Below, one piece after another: positions 8,657 to 16,581 of a DNA stretch of 64,000 nucleotides. Source of the stretch: Solidesulfovibrio sp. GTDB lineage: Bacteria; Desulfobacterota; Desulfovibrionia; Desulfovibrionales; Desulfovibrionaceae. The stretch is from NCBI RefSeq assembly GCF_038562415.1, contig NZ_JBCFBA010000001.1:124001-188000 (forward strand), in the 5' to 3' direction. The notes under the pieces were generated by a model, which saw nothing but the letters and a program-made list of their open reading frames with translations, made no database searches and was not told the DNA's origin. The position numbers and the translations under genes are program-made. The first letter of the stretch is position 1; every line of letters begins with the position of its first letter.

Positions 8657-9417
8657 TTTTGCTTAGCTGGAACGTCAACGGCCTGCGGGCCGTGGTGCAG
8701 AAGGGGTTCTGGGACTGGCTTGGCGGCTGCGGCGCGGATGTGGTCGGCGTCCAGGAATCCAAGATCCAGATCGGCCATGAGGCGGATTTCGGCCACACCG
8801 AGGCCTACAAGACCGTCTGGTCCAGTTCCACGGTGAAAAAGGGCTATTCCGGCGTGGGCTGCTTCTACCGGGTGGAACCGCTGGCCATTTCCCTGGAATT
8901 GCCGGACCCGGCCTTCGGCGGCGAGGGACGGCTGATCCGGATGGAATTCAACGAGTTCTACTTCTTCAACGTCTATTTCCCCAACGGCGGCCGGGGACCC
9001 GAACGCCTGGCCTACAAGTTGGCCTTCTACGACGCCTTCCTGGCCCAGGCCGAGGAGCTGCGCCGTCGCAAGCCCATCGTGGTCTGCGGCGACTTCAACA
9101 CCGCCCACACCGCCCTGGACCTCAAAAACGCCAAGGCCAACGAAAAGACCTCGGGATTTTTGCCCGAGGAACGGGCCTGGCTCGACGCCTTCACGGCCGC
9201 CGGCTACGTGGACACCTTCCGGATGTTTACCAAGGAGGGCGGGCACTACACCTGGTGGGACTACCGCTTCAAGGCCCGGGACCGCAACGTGGGCTGGCGC
9301 ATCGACTATTTCTTCGTCTCCGAGGAGCTGCGCGGCAAGGTGCGCCGGGCCTGGATCGACAATACGGTCTTCGGCTCGGACCACTGCCCGGTGGGCCTCG
9401 ACCTCGACGCGACCTAA
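8653..9417 (+). CDS. xth: Exodeoxyribonuclease III / AP endonuclease
   Basis: This 254-residue enzyme of the ExoIII/APE1 family cuts DNA at abasic sites and removes 3' blocks during base excision repair. Conserved parts are the N-terminal SWNVNGLRA, QESKIQ with the metal-binding Glu, CGDFNTAH with the Asp-Asn pair, WWDYRF, and the C-terminal GSDHCP with the catalytic Asp-His. The start codon overlaps the stop of the upstream HD-GYP gene (ATGA), so the two are coupled. Its 3' end overlaps the convergent MFS-like gene by 4 bases. Confidence 0.93.
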   Translation: MILLSWNVNGLRAVVQKGFWDWLGGCGADVVGVQESKIQIGHEADFGHTEAYKTVWSSSTVKKGYSGVGCFYRVEPLAISLELPDPAFGGEGRLIRMEFNEFYFFNVYFPNGGRGPERLAYKLAFYDAFLAQAEELRRRKPIVVCGDFNTAHTALDLKNAKANEKTSGFLPEERAWLDAFTAAGYVDTFRMFTKEGGHYTWWDYRFKARDRNVGWRIDYFFVSEELRGKVRRAWIDNTVFGSDHCPVGLDLDAT

Positions 9418-10886
9418 AGCCCCAGTCCCAGCCCCAGCCATTCCACCGGGGCGTGGTCGTCGGTGAGCGGCACCGCGTCCGTGCCGGCCGGGTCGTCGAT
9501 GCGCCCGGCCAGGAAGGCCCGGGCCTCGGCGTTTGCCGGGACCGGCGCCGGGCCGGGTTCGCGCCTGGCCGTGAGCATGACGTTTTGTTCCTCGCCGGCC
9601 CGCCCCGGCCCGGCCAGGGCGTAGACGGCCGTCTCGGCGAAGACGTCGGCGAAGGTGGCGGCCAGGGAGCGCAGAAAGCGCCCGCCCGGCCCGGCCGGCG
9701 CGCCGATGGCGTTGACCACGACCACGCCCCCCGGGGCGAGCAGGGCCGACAGCCGCCTGGCCGCCTCGCGCGTGACCACGTGGAAGGGCGGCAGGTAGTC
9801 CGTGCCGAAGACATCCAGATAGATCAGGTCGTAGGGGCCGCTGTCCCGGTTGACGAAGGCCCGGGCATCCTCGTGGGCGATGGTCAGGCGCGGGTCGTCG
9901 GCCAGTCCGAAGTGCTTGCGGGCGATGGCCGTGACCCCGGGGTCGAGCTCGACCACGGTGACGGCGGCCTGGGGGAAGGCGGACAGCACATGGCGCGGAA
10001 AGCTGTAGCCCCCGCCGCCCAGGACCAGGACGCGCCTCGGTTGCTCGACCATGGTCAGGGCCAGGGCGAAAAAGCGGGTGTAGGGCAGGGCGAGTTCGTC
10101 CGGCGCATCGAGGTAGACGGCCGACTGGCAGCGGCTGGGGCCCGTGGTCATGAGGCGGATGGGGCGGCCGCTTTCCGGTGCGATGCCCTGGTAGACGAGC
10201 AGGCGGCCGTAGGCCGTGTCGATGTCCTCGACCCCGGCGGCGGCCAGCGAGGCGTCGTTGGCCCAAAGCCCCAGGCCGCACAGGGCGATGACCGCTCCGA
10301 CCGCGATTTTCGCCTTGATCCCGCCCCGCCAGGCGAGCAGCGACAAAAGCAGCAGGAAGGCGGCCACGGCAAGCAGGATGGCCGTGGTGCCGAGCGCCGC
10401 GATGAGGTAGAAGCCGGCGGCGAAGGTGCCGACGATGCTGCCGGCCGTGGACAGGGCGTAGAGCCGGCCGCTGGTCGCCCCGGCCGAGGCGGCGTCGCGC
10501 ACGGCCAGGCGCACGGCGAAGGGCGAGACCATGCCGAGCAGGGCGGCCGCCGGGGCGAACAGCGCCAGCGTCGCCCCGAGGACCATGAGTCTGGGCCCGG
10601 TTTCGCGGCTGGCCAAGAATTCCAGCAACGGAATCTTGGTGACCGCCGTGGCCGCCACCAGCACGGCGGCCAGGGCGATCAGGCCCGACAGCACCCTGGC
10701 CTCGGGCCGGCGGTCGGCGAGCTTGCCGCCGAGCCAGTAGCCCAGGGCCAGGCTGGCCATGACCAGGCCGATCAGCCCGGTCCAGACTACGAGCGAGGTG
10801 CCGCAAAACGGGGCCAGGATGCGCGCCCCGACCAGTTCCAGGACCATGACCGCCGCGCCGCAGCCGAAAACGACGACTTCCAGCAT
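9414..10886 (-). CDS. Membrane protein fused to a spermidine synthase-like domain
   Basis: This 490-residue protein has an N-terminal membrane half (about 1-230, six or more hydrophobic helices, MFS-like) and a C-terminal cytoplasmic SpeE-like methyltransferase-fold half. The second half shows VLGGGGYSF, VELDPG, HEDARAF and IYLDVFG in the order of the aminopropyltransferase site. The family is often annotated as fused MFS/spermidine synthase. Since canonical DxxGP after the catalytic Asp is not obvious (FGTDYLPP here), the substrate is uncertain. ATG at 10886 begins the first membrane helix. It is convergent with xth and divergent from the carbonic anhydrase gene. Confidence 0.82.
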   Translation of the reverse strand: MLEVVVFGCGAAVMVLELVGARILAPFCGTSLVVWTGLIGLVMASLALGYWLGGKLADRRPEARVLSGLIALAAVLVAATAVTKIPLLEFLASRETGPRLMVLGATLALFAPAAALLGMVSPFAVRLAVRDAASAGATSGRLYALSTAGSIVGTFAAGFYLIAALGTTAILLAVAAFLLLLSLLAWRGGIKAKIAVGAVIALCGLGLWANDASLAAAGVEDIDTAYGRLLVYQGIAPESGRPIRLMTTGPSRCQSAVYLDAPDELALPYTRFFALALTMVEQPRRVLVLGGGGYSFPRHVLSAFPQAAVTVVELDPGVTAIARKHFGLADDPRLTIAHEDARAFVNRDSGPYDLIYLDVFGTDYLPPFHVVTREAARRLSALLAPGGVVVVNAIGAPAGPGGRFLRSLAATFADVFAETAVYALAGPGRAGEEQNVMLTARREPGPAPVPANAEARAFLAGRIDDPAGTDAVPLTDDHAPVEWLGLGLGL

Positions 10887-10991
10887 GAAAGGCTCCGAGG
10901 GATGCGCCGCGCCAAGGGCGCGCCAGCGCGTGTCCTTTTCCTGTAACCGTCCCCGGTCCCGGGCGCAAGGCGGGCCGGGCCAAGGATTGCT

Positions 10992-11021
10992 TTGACCACG
11001 GCCGCCATTTTGGCGTAAGAC
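10992..11021 (+). promoter_or_regulatory. Candidate sigma-70 promoter for the carbonic anhydrase gene
   Basis: TTGACC at 10992-10997 and TAAGAC at 11016-11021 are separated by 18 bases in the 172-base divergent gap. The -35 matches five of six consensus bases and the -10 about three. The start codon follows 37 bases later, with GGAGGGAGGAG just before it. Confidence 0.4.
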
Positions 11022-11058
11022 GGTCGGAGCCATATCCGCAACGGAGGGAGGAGCTGCG

Positions 11059-11772
11059 ATGAAACGAGTTTTTTCGACGATGGTCACGGTTGTCGTGTGT
11101 CTGGGGCTTGCCGCGTTGTCCCTGGCCTCTTCCGGGGGAAGCGGGCTCGGCGCCGACGAGGCCCTGACCAAACTCAAGGAAGGCAACGGCCGCTACGTGG
11201 CCGGGGCGACCGTGGCGCCGCACCAGGACGCCGCCCGCCGCCACGAGACCGCAACCGGCGGCCAGCATCCGTTCGCCACCGTGCTGTCCTGCGCCGATTC
11301 GCGCGTGCCCGTGGAAGTGGTCTTCGACCAGGGCGTGGGCGATATCTTCGTGGTGCGCGTGGCCGGCAACGTGGCCGCCGTGGACGAGATCGGCACCATG
11401 GAGTACGGCGCCGAGCACCTGGGCGTGCCGCTGATTGTCGTCCTGGCCCACACCAAGTGCGGCGCGGTCACGGCCGTGGTCAAAAACGAGCCCGTCACCG
11501 AGAACATCGGCCAGCTCGTGGCCCCCATCGTGCCGGCGGTCAAGGCCGTCAAGGCGCGTTTCGCCTCCGACAGCCTCGACGACGTCATCAACAAGTCCAT
11601 CGAGGCCAACATGTGGCAGGCCATCAGCGACATTTACGCCAAAAGCCCGATGCTCAAGCAAATGGCCGCCGCCGGCAAGGTCAAGGTCGTGGGCGCGCTC
11701 TACGACATCGACTCCGGCCAGGTGCGCTGGTTCGGCGAGCATCCGAGCCAGGCCAACCTGCTCGCCAAATAA
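11059..11772 (+). CDS. Exported beta-class carbonic anhydrase
   Basis: This 237-residue zinc enzyme interconverts CO2 and bicarbonate. The beta-class zinc site is complete: Cys78 and Asp80 in CADSR, then His131 and Cys134 in HTKC. The N-terminus MKRVF followed by a hydrophobic run to about residue 25 is a clear signal peptide, so the enzyme should act in the periplasm. An exported carbonic anhydrase could help CO2/bicarbonate exchange and pH balance near periplasmic hydrogenases and formate dehydrogenases; that link is inference. A strong ribosome binding site (GGAGGGAGGAG) precedes the ATG and a hairpin terminator follows the stop. Confidence 0.93.
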   Translation: MKRVFSTMVTVVVCLGLAALSLASSGGSGLGADEALTKLKEGNGRYVAGATVAPHQDAARRHETATGGQHPFATVLSCADSRVPVEVVFDQGVGDIFVVRVAGNVAAVDEIGTMEYGAEHLGVPLIVVLAHTKCGAVTAVVKNEPVTENIGQLVAPIVPAVKAVKARFASDSLDDVINKSIEANMWQAISDIYAKSPMLKQMAAAGKVKVVGALYDIDSGQVRWFGEHPSQANLLAK

Positions 11773-11797
11773 CCTTCCCGTCCCCGTGCCCCATCGC

Positions 11798-11830
11798 AAG
11801 CGGCTCCTTCGCGGGGGCCGCTTTTTCTTT
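11798..11830 (+). terminator. Rho-independent terminator after carbonic anhydrase
   Basis: An AAGCGGC arm pairs with GCCGCTT across a short TTCGC-type loop and runs straight into a T-rich tract. It lies 26 bases after the carbonic anhydrase stop codon and isolates that gene from the permease gene. Confidence 0.75.
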
Positions 11831-11864
11831 TGGAATTCGGCCGGGAAACTGGTAGGCCCGGGGC

Positions 11865-13070
11865 GTGCGCGCCATCGTTGTTGCCGTTTTCGTGCTGGTC
11901 TACGCGGCCATGGCCCTGGGCCGCCTGCCGGGGCTGGCCCTGGACCGGGCCGGCGCGGCCGTGCTGGGGGCCATCGTGTTGGTCGTCTCGGGCCTGCTCA
12001 CCGTGCCCGAGGCCTGGAACGCCGCCGACGTCCCCACCCTGGCCCTGCTGTTCGGGCTCATGGTCGTTTCGGCCCAGTTGCGCCTGGGCGGCTTCTACAC
12101 CGCCGTCTCCCGCCGTCTCATCGCCGCTTCGGCCTCGCCGGCCGGCCTGCTCGCCCGGATCATGGCCGCCGCCGCCGTGCTGTCCGCCGTGTTGGCCAAC
12201 GACATCGTCTGCCTGGCCATGGCCCCCATCCTGGTCGAGGCGACCCTGGCCCGGGGGCTTTCGCCCCTGCCCTATCTCCTGGGCCTGGCCCTGGCCGCCA
12301 ACATCGGCTCGGCCGCAACCGTCATCGGCAACCCGCAAAACATGCTCATCGGCCAGATGGCCCGTTTGTCCTTCACGGGCTATTTCGCCGCCGTGTGGCC
12401 GTGCGTGCTGGCCTCCCTGGCCTTAGCCTGGGCCGGCGTGGTGTTCGCCTATCGCGGCCGCTTCGCCGGCCCCCGGGTGACCCTGGCCGTGGCCGCGCCG
12501 CCGTTTCACGCCTGGCAGTCGGCCAAGGGGCTTTTGGCCATCGGCGCCTGCATGCTCCTTTTCTGCCTGGGCGGCGTTCCCCGCGAGAACGTGGCCCTGG
12601 CCTGCGCCGGGGCCCTGCTCTTGAGCCGCCGCATGGCCTCGCGCGAGACGCTGGCCCTGGTCGACTGGCAGTTGCTGCTGCTTTTTCTGGGGCTTTTCGT
12701 GGTCAACCGCGAGGTGGCGGCGGCCGGGTTCCTGGCCGACCTCCACGCCTGGCTCGCCGGCGTCGGCATCGACCTCGGCCGGCCCGGCTGGCTTTTCGCC
12801 GTCACGGCCGGGCTGTCCAACATCGTCTCCAACGTGCCGGCCGTGATGCTCCTGCTGCCCGGCCACGAAAGCCCGCAGCAGGCCACCGTGCTCGCCGTGT
12901 CCAGTACGCTTGCCGGCAACCTGATCCTGCCCGGCAGCATCGCCAACCTCATCGTGGCCGACCAGGCCCTCGCCCTGGGCGTGCGCCTGGACTTCGCGCG
13001 CCACGCCAGGGTGGGCCTGCCCGTGACCCTGGCCAGCCTGGGCGTGAGCGCCTGGTGGCTGCTCGGCTGA
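11865..13070 (+). CDS. Anion permease of the ArsB/NhaD/SLC13 (IT) superfamily
   Basis: This 401-residue integral membrane protein has about 10-12 hydrophobic helices. Two inverted half-repeats each carry a helix-break motif typical of the ion transporter superfamily: ANIGSAATVIGNPQN near residues 145-160 in the first half, and NIVSNVPAVMLL near 320 with a GNLILPGS segment near 350 in the second. It should move an anion or organic acid across the cytoplasmic membrane; the substrate cannot be read from sequence. The start is GTG at 11865, as an in-frame stop lies just upstream. The next gene, a PLP decarboxylase, starts 19 bases later. Confidence 0.82.
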   Translation: MRAIVVAVFVLVYAAMALGRLPGLALDRAGAAVLGAIVLVVSGLLTVPEAWNAADVPTLALLFGLMVVSAQLRLGGFYTAVSRRLIAASASPAGLLARIMAAAAVLSAVLANDIVCLAMAPILVEATLARGLSPLPYLLGLALAANIGSAATVIGNPQNMLIGQMARLSFTGYFAAVWPCVLASLALAWAGVVFAYRGRFAGPRVTLAVAAPPFHAWQSAKGLLAIGACMLLFCLGGVPRENVALACAGALLLSRRMASRETLALVDWQLLLLFLGLFVVNREVAAAGFLADLHAWLAGVGIDLGRPGWLFAVTAGLSNIVSNVPAVMLLLPGHESPQQATVLAVSSTLAGNLILPGSIANLIVADQALALGVRLDFARHARVGLPVTLASLGVSAWWLLG

Positions 13071-13089
13071 TTTCCCGCGAGGACCCGCC

Positions 13090-14349
13090 ATGGAGTTGTA
13101 TCGCAAGGCCCGCGACGCCGGCCTGATCCGGGAAGGCGACACCGCCGTGATACTCTACGATCTCGACCGCCTGGAGGCGCGCTTCCTTGGCCTTTGCGAG
13201 GCCTTCGGAGCCCAGGCGCGCCACGCCGTGGCGATCAAGGCCAATCCGCTGCCGCCCGTCCTGGCCTTTCTGGCCGGACTTGGGGCCTTCGCGGAAGCGG
13301 CCAGCCTGCCGGAATTGCACCTGGCCCTGGAGGCCGGCTTTTCCCCCGGCCGCATCGTCTTCGACTCCCCGGCCAAGACCGTGGAGGAACTGCGCCTGGC
13401 CGTGACCCTCGGCATCGCCCTAAACGCCGACAACCTGGACGAACTGGCCCGGCTGGCCGCGGTGGCCTCGGAACTTGGCATTGCGCCCCGGGCCGGGCTT
13501 CGCCTCAACCCGCAGGTGGGCCTTGGCCGCATCCGGGCCACGAGCGTGGCCGGCGGCTACTCCAAGTTCGGCGTGCCCCTGGAGCAGCGCCAGGCCATTG
13601 TCGGCGCCTTTCGCCGCTATCCGTGGCTCACCGACCTGCATGTCCACATCGGCTCCCAGGGCTGTCCCCTGGAGCTGCTCGTGGCCGGGGTGGGGGCCGT
13701 GTACGACCTGGCCGGGGAGATCGACGCCGCCTGCGGCGGGCGTCTCCAGCGCCTGGACATCGGCGGCGGACTGCCCGTGGCCTATCGGGAGACGGACGCG
13801 CCGCCGACCCCGGCCGCCTATGTCGCGGCCTTGAAGGCCCGCTGCCCGGGCATCCTGTCGGGCCGCTTGGAGGTGGTGACGGAATTCGGGCGCTACCTGC
13901 ACGCACCCTGCGCCGTGGCCGCGAGTTCCGTGGAATACGTCAAGCGCCAGAAAGGGCACCGCACGGCCGTGATCCACCTCGGCGCGGACATGTTCGTGCG
14001 CGAGTGCTACAATCCCCGCGACTGGCCCCACAAGGTCCGGCTGCTCGGCCCGGACGGCCGGGACAAGCCCGGCCGTCCGGGCCTGTGGCATCTGGCCGGC
14101 CCGTTGTGTTTTTCCGGGGATTTCCCGATTTTCCGGGCCAGGCTTCCCGAGGTCGCGCCCGGCGACGTGGTCGTCATCGAGGATGTGGGCGCCTACACCC
14201 TGGCCATGTGGTCGCGCTACAACAGCCGGCAGATGCCCCGGGTCATCGGGGCGCGGGGCGGCCGTTTCGCCGTGTTGCGCGAGCGCGAGACCCCCCGGGA
14301 CCTGATCCGGTTCTGGCTGGGGCCGCAGCCGCCAAGCGCCGGCCAGTAG
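13090..14349 (+). CDS. Fold-type III PLP-dependent decarboxylase (DapDC/ODC-like)
   Basis: This 419-residue enzyme of the alanine-racemase-like TIM-barrel group binds pyridoxal phosphate on Lys50 (AIKANP). HIGSQG near 191, GGGLP near 222, EFGR near 264 and GPLCFSGD near 337 correspond to the cofactor and active-site blocks of diaminopimelate decarboxylase. The final YNSR-type block is also present. A canonical lysA lies elsewhere in the window, and this protein differs at the C-terminal substrate block (AMWSRYNSR rather than SMSSNYNSR), so it probably acts on another amino acid. It follows the anion permease by 19 bases, suggesting substrate-product exchange. Confidence 0.82.
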   Translation: MELYRKARDAGLIREGDTAVILYDLDRLEARFLGLCEAFGAQARHAVAIKANPLPPVLAFLAGLGAFAEAASLPELHLALEAGFSPGRIVFDSPAKTVEELRLAVTLGIALNADNLDELARLAAVASELGIAPRAGLRLNPQVGLGRIRATSVAGGYSKFGVPLEQRQAIVGAFRRYPWLTDLHVHIGSQGCPLELLVAGVGAVYDLAGEIDAACGGRLQRLDIGGGLPVAYRETDAPPTPAAYVAALKARCPGILSGRLEVVTEFGRYLHAPCAVAASSVEYVKRQKGHRTAVIHLGADMFVRECYNPRDWPHKVRLLGPDGRDKPGRPGLWHLAGPLCFSGDFPIFRARLPEVAPGDVVVIEDVGAYTLAMWSRYNSRQMPRVIGARGGRFAVLRERETPRDLIRFWLGPQPPSAGQ

Positions 14350-14364
14350 GGGCGGGGCGGCCGG

Positions 14365-14847
14365 TCAATGCGCGGGCGGGCAGGCGGCCAGCCCGGGCAG
14401 GGCGACGCGGCCGAGCAGGAAATCGATTTCCTCGCGGGTGAGCAGGCCGCCGGAGGGTTTCGGCCTTGCGCCGAGGCTTGGCTCCGGGCCAAGGGCCGCC
14501 CGGGTCTGGGCCAGGAGGTCCTCGTCGGCCACGGGCAGCGTCCGCACGGCGCCAAGCAGGCCCGTGGCGGCCGCCTCGCGCAGGGACTCGGGCCAGGGCG
14601 GGCGGATGAGGGCGATGACCGTCAGGCCCGGCCGGACAGCCTTGAGCGTCCGGGCCGCCTCCAGGACGCCCCCGGCATCCCGGCCCAGGCCGCAGTAGGC
14701 CAGCCGGCAACCCGGACAGGCGCGCACCAGGCCGACCGCCTCGTCGAGATCCCCGGCGGCCAGGACCGTATGGCGCGGCGACAGCACCCGGACCAGGGCG
14801 GCGCGGTCTTTGGCATGGGGCGATAGGACCAGCACGCAGGGGGACAA
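14365..14847 (-). CDS. Degenerate receiver-like protein with FliM-like C-terminal peptide
   Basis: This 160-residue protein has a CheY-like fold by pattern (VLVLSPHAKDR, then LAYCGLG where a receiver has its phospho-Asp strand, then VIALIRP and VRTLPV), but the acidic pocket is missing, so phosphorylation is unlikely. Residues 135-146 read LLTREEIDFLLG, close to the CheY-binding peptide at the start of FliM (pattern L-S/T-x-x-E-I-D-x-L-L-x-G). A sigma-54-type promoter lies upstream, which fits a flagellar context. It could act as a decoy or adaptor for CheY. No close named relative comes to mind. Confidence 0.7.
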   Translation of the reverse strand: MSPCVLVLSPHAKDRAALVRVLSPRHTVLAAGDLDEAVGLVRACPGCRLAYCGLGRDAGGVLEAARTLKAVRPGLTVIALIRPPWPESLREAAATGLLGAVRTLPVADEDLLAQTRAALGPEPSLGARPKPSGGLLTREEIDFLLGRVALPGLAACPPAH

Positions 14848-14862
14848 GGCGACCTCCTCTCC

Positions 14863-14932
14863 GGTGAATCCGTGTGCCGGCCGCTCGCCCGGGCGAGCGC
14901 GGGGCCGGCGGTTCGGGGTTCACCGAAGTGAA
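14863..14932. repeat. Nested inverted repeats in the leader of the receiver-like gene
   Basis: GGTGAATCC at 14863-14871 pairs with GGGGTTCACC near 14915-14924. Inside lies the perfect 18-base palindrome CGCTCGCCCGGGCGAGCG at 14882-14899. A further small hairpin, TTCAC/GTGAA, spans 14919-14932. Together they would fold most of the 5' untranslated leader of the minus-strand gene that starts at 14847. Confidence 0.6.
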
Positions 14933-14947
14933 GCAAGACGTATGCCA
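14932..14947 (-). promoter_or_regulatory. Sigma-54-type (-24/-12) promoter
   Basis: On the minus strand this reads TGGCATACGTCTTGCT. It has the invariant GG and GC dinucleotides at the required spacing and matches TGGCA and TTGCW. Transcription would start near 14924, about 77 bases before the ATG of the receiver-like gene. Sigma-54 commonly drives flagellar genes in deltaproteobacterial sulfate reducers. Confidence 0.6.
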
Positions 14948-15006
14948 CTTCTGCGATAACGACGGGTTGGACGAGGCCGGGGCCGGGCCGGGAAAGTTCT
15001 GCCGCC

Positions 15007-15930
15007 CTAGCGGCAATGCCCCTCGGCCTTGAAACTCTTGAAGAAGTCGCAGTCCCCCAGGTCGCACGCCTTTTTGTAGTCGGCGCAGGCCTTGTCCTGG
15101 TTACCCAGTCGTTCGTGGGCCAGTCCCCGGTTGGTGTAGGAGACGGCGTCGCCGCCGCGCAGGGCGATGGCCTTGTCGTAGTCGGCCAGGGCCTCGCGGG
15201 GCTTGCCCATGTTGCTGACGATATTGCCCCGGTTGTTGTAGAGGTCGGGGTCGCTCGGGTCGGCGGCGATGGCTTCGCCGAGCATGGTCAGGGCGGTCTT
15301 GTTGTCCCCGGCCGAGGCCGCCTTGGTGGCCATGGCCGCCAGGGAGGCCGCCGTGGCCGGATCGCGCTCCCGGGACGGGGCATTGATGGGCGTTGACCCG
15401 GAGGAGGCGTTGATGGGGGTCGATCCGGACGGGGCGTTGATGGGGGTCGATCCGGACGGGGCCGGTTTGGCGGCGACGGGTTCGGGCCGCACGAGGGCCG
15501 GGGCGGGGGCGGACGCCACGGGCTCGGGCCGGGTCACGACAGGGGCGGGCGCCACGGGCTCGGGCGCCTTGGCCGGGGCCGGTGTCGCAACGGTCGATGC
15601 CGGGGCCGCTTTCGGCGCGGGCGCGGCGGCCTGGCCAGGGGCCTTGGCCGGCGTCTGCCACAGGCCGCCCTTGGGATCGGGCGAGCCCGGGCGCGGGGGC
15701 TCGGGGATGGTCAGGGTCTCGGTGGCGGCATTGGGGGGAGCGCTGCTGACGGCGCCGGCGTTTTGCCGGTTGAGCTCCTGGCGATCCTGCTCCTCGGCGC
15801 GCATTTCCGGTTCGGCCTGGCGCATCTTGTCCAGGCGGCGCTTGAGGATCTCTTCCTGGGTCAGGGCATGGGACGCGGTGGCCGCGACGAAAAGCACCGC
15901 GGCCGCAAACAGGCAGGAAAGCCATCGCAT
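15007..15930 (-). CDS. Exported TPR protein with proline/alanine linker and 9-residue repeats
   Basis: The 307-residue protein begins with a signal peptide (cleavage likely after SHA near residue 22). A short charged helical region follows, then a long Pro/Ala-rich low-complexity linker (about 70-165), three near-identical 9-residue repeats (SGSTPINAP type), and a C-terminal block of tetratricopeptide repeats (about 190-300) ending in a cysteine-containing segment. TPRs bind peptides, and the linker probably spans periplasm or peptidoglycan. The gene starts 30 bases after the EF-hand/LysM lipoprotein gene, so the two probably form an operon. Confidence 0.75.
   Translation of the reverse strand: MRWLSCLFAAAVLFVAATASHALTQEEILKRRLDKMRQAEPEMRAEEQDRQELNRQNAGAVSSAPPNAATETLTIPEPPRPGSPDPKGGLWQTPAKAPGQAAAPAPKAAPASTVATPAPAKAPEPVAPAPVVTRPEPVASAPAPALVRPEPVAAKPAPSGSTPINAPSGSTPINASSGSTPINAPSRERDPATAASLAAMATKAASAGDNKTALTMLGEAIAADPSDPDLYNNRGNIVSNMGKPREALADYDKAIALRGGDAVSYTNRGLAHERLGNQDKACADYKKACDLGDCDFFKSFKAEGHCR
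15380..15460. repeat. Three tandem 27-bp repeats
   Basis: Three direct copies of a 27-base unit (GCGTTGATGGGGGTCGATCC plus 7 bases) occupy 15380-15406, 15407-15433 and 15434-15460. The last two are identical and the first differs at a few bases. They encode the repeated SGSTPINAP-type nonapeptide in the TPR protein, and copy number may vary between strains. Confidence 0.85.
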
Positions 15931-15960
15931 GGCGCCGTATCCTTCTCCGCACGCGACCCG

Positions 15961-16581
15961 CTAGGGGCGGGCCGGGATGTTGATGACCTGGCCGTCGCGC
16001 AGGGTGTCGGGGTTCATGTTGCCGTTGGCCCGGGTGATGTCCTCGACGCTGACGCCGAACTTGTGGGCGATGCGCGAGAGGTGGTCGCCGCGCTGAATGG
16101 TGTATTGCGTCGCTTCGCCCTTCTTGGCGTTGTCCGTCTTGCCCTTGGCGTCCTTGGTGTCCTTCTTGCCTTTCTCGCTCTTGCCCTTGGCCGGCTGTTC
16201 GCTGCCCGGGGCGGGGATCTCGATGACTTCCTCGCCGCGGTACGGCACGGCCATTTGCGTCGCCTCGCCCGGGCGGGGCGACTGGCCCATGGGCGGCGGG
16301 ACCGGGGCGCGCGGCGTGGTCGGCGCGGGCTGGGACGGGGCGGTGGCCTCGCCCTTCAGGAAGGCCTTGTATTCTTCCTCGGACAGCGAACCGTCGCCGT
16401 CGGTGTCCAGGCGGGCGAACACGTCCGGCCGCACGTCCGGAAAGACGAAAAGCAGTTCCTCGTAGGAGATCTTGCCGTTTTTGTCGTGGTCGACATTGCG
16501 GTAGGCGTCCTTGTCCCCTCCGGAACAGGCGCAAAGCCCGGCGCAAAGGGCAAGCGCCAGACTGGCGATGATTGGCCGCAT
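15961..16581 (-). CDS. Lipoprotein with paired EF-hands and a LysM domain
   Basis: The 206-residue protein has an N-terminal signal with a plausible lipobox ending at Cys19. Two EF-hand calcium loops follow at 31-42 (DHDKNGKISYEE) and 59-70 (DTDGDGSLSEEE). Next come a Pro-rich stretch, a Lys/Asp-rich stretch of about 25 residues, and a C-terminal LysM domain (about 160-206) with the YTIQRGDHL start typical of peptidoglycan binding. It probably sits in the outer membrane or periplasm and attaches to the cell wall, with calcium controlling the N-terminal part. The combination is uncommon. It is upstream of the TPR gene on the same strand. Confidence 0.78.
   Translation of the reverse strand: MRPIIASLALALCAGLCACSGGDKDAYRNVDHDKNGKISYEELLFVFPDVRPDVFARLDTDGDGSLSEEEYKAFLKGEATAPSQPAPTTPRAPVPPPMGQSPRPGEATQMAVPYRGEEVIEIPAPGSEQPAKGKSEKGKKDTKDAKGKTDNAKKGEATQYTIQRGDHLSRIAHKFGVSVEDITRANGNMNPDTLRDGQVINIPARP

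Noticed and set aside
9255-10946. 563-codon open frame on the plus strand opposite the MFS/spermidine-synthase-like gene
   Set aside because: Composition is His/Gln/Gly/Arg rich with no recognisable motif, and the opposite strand encodes a well-patterned membrane protein.
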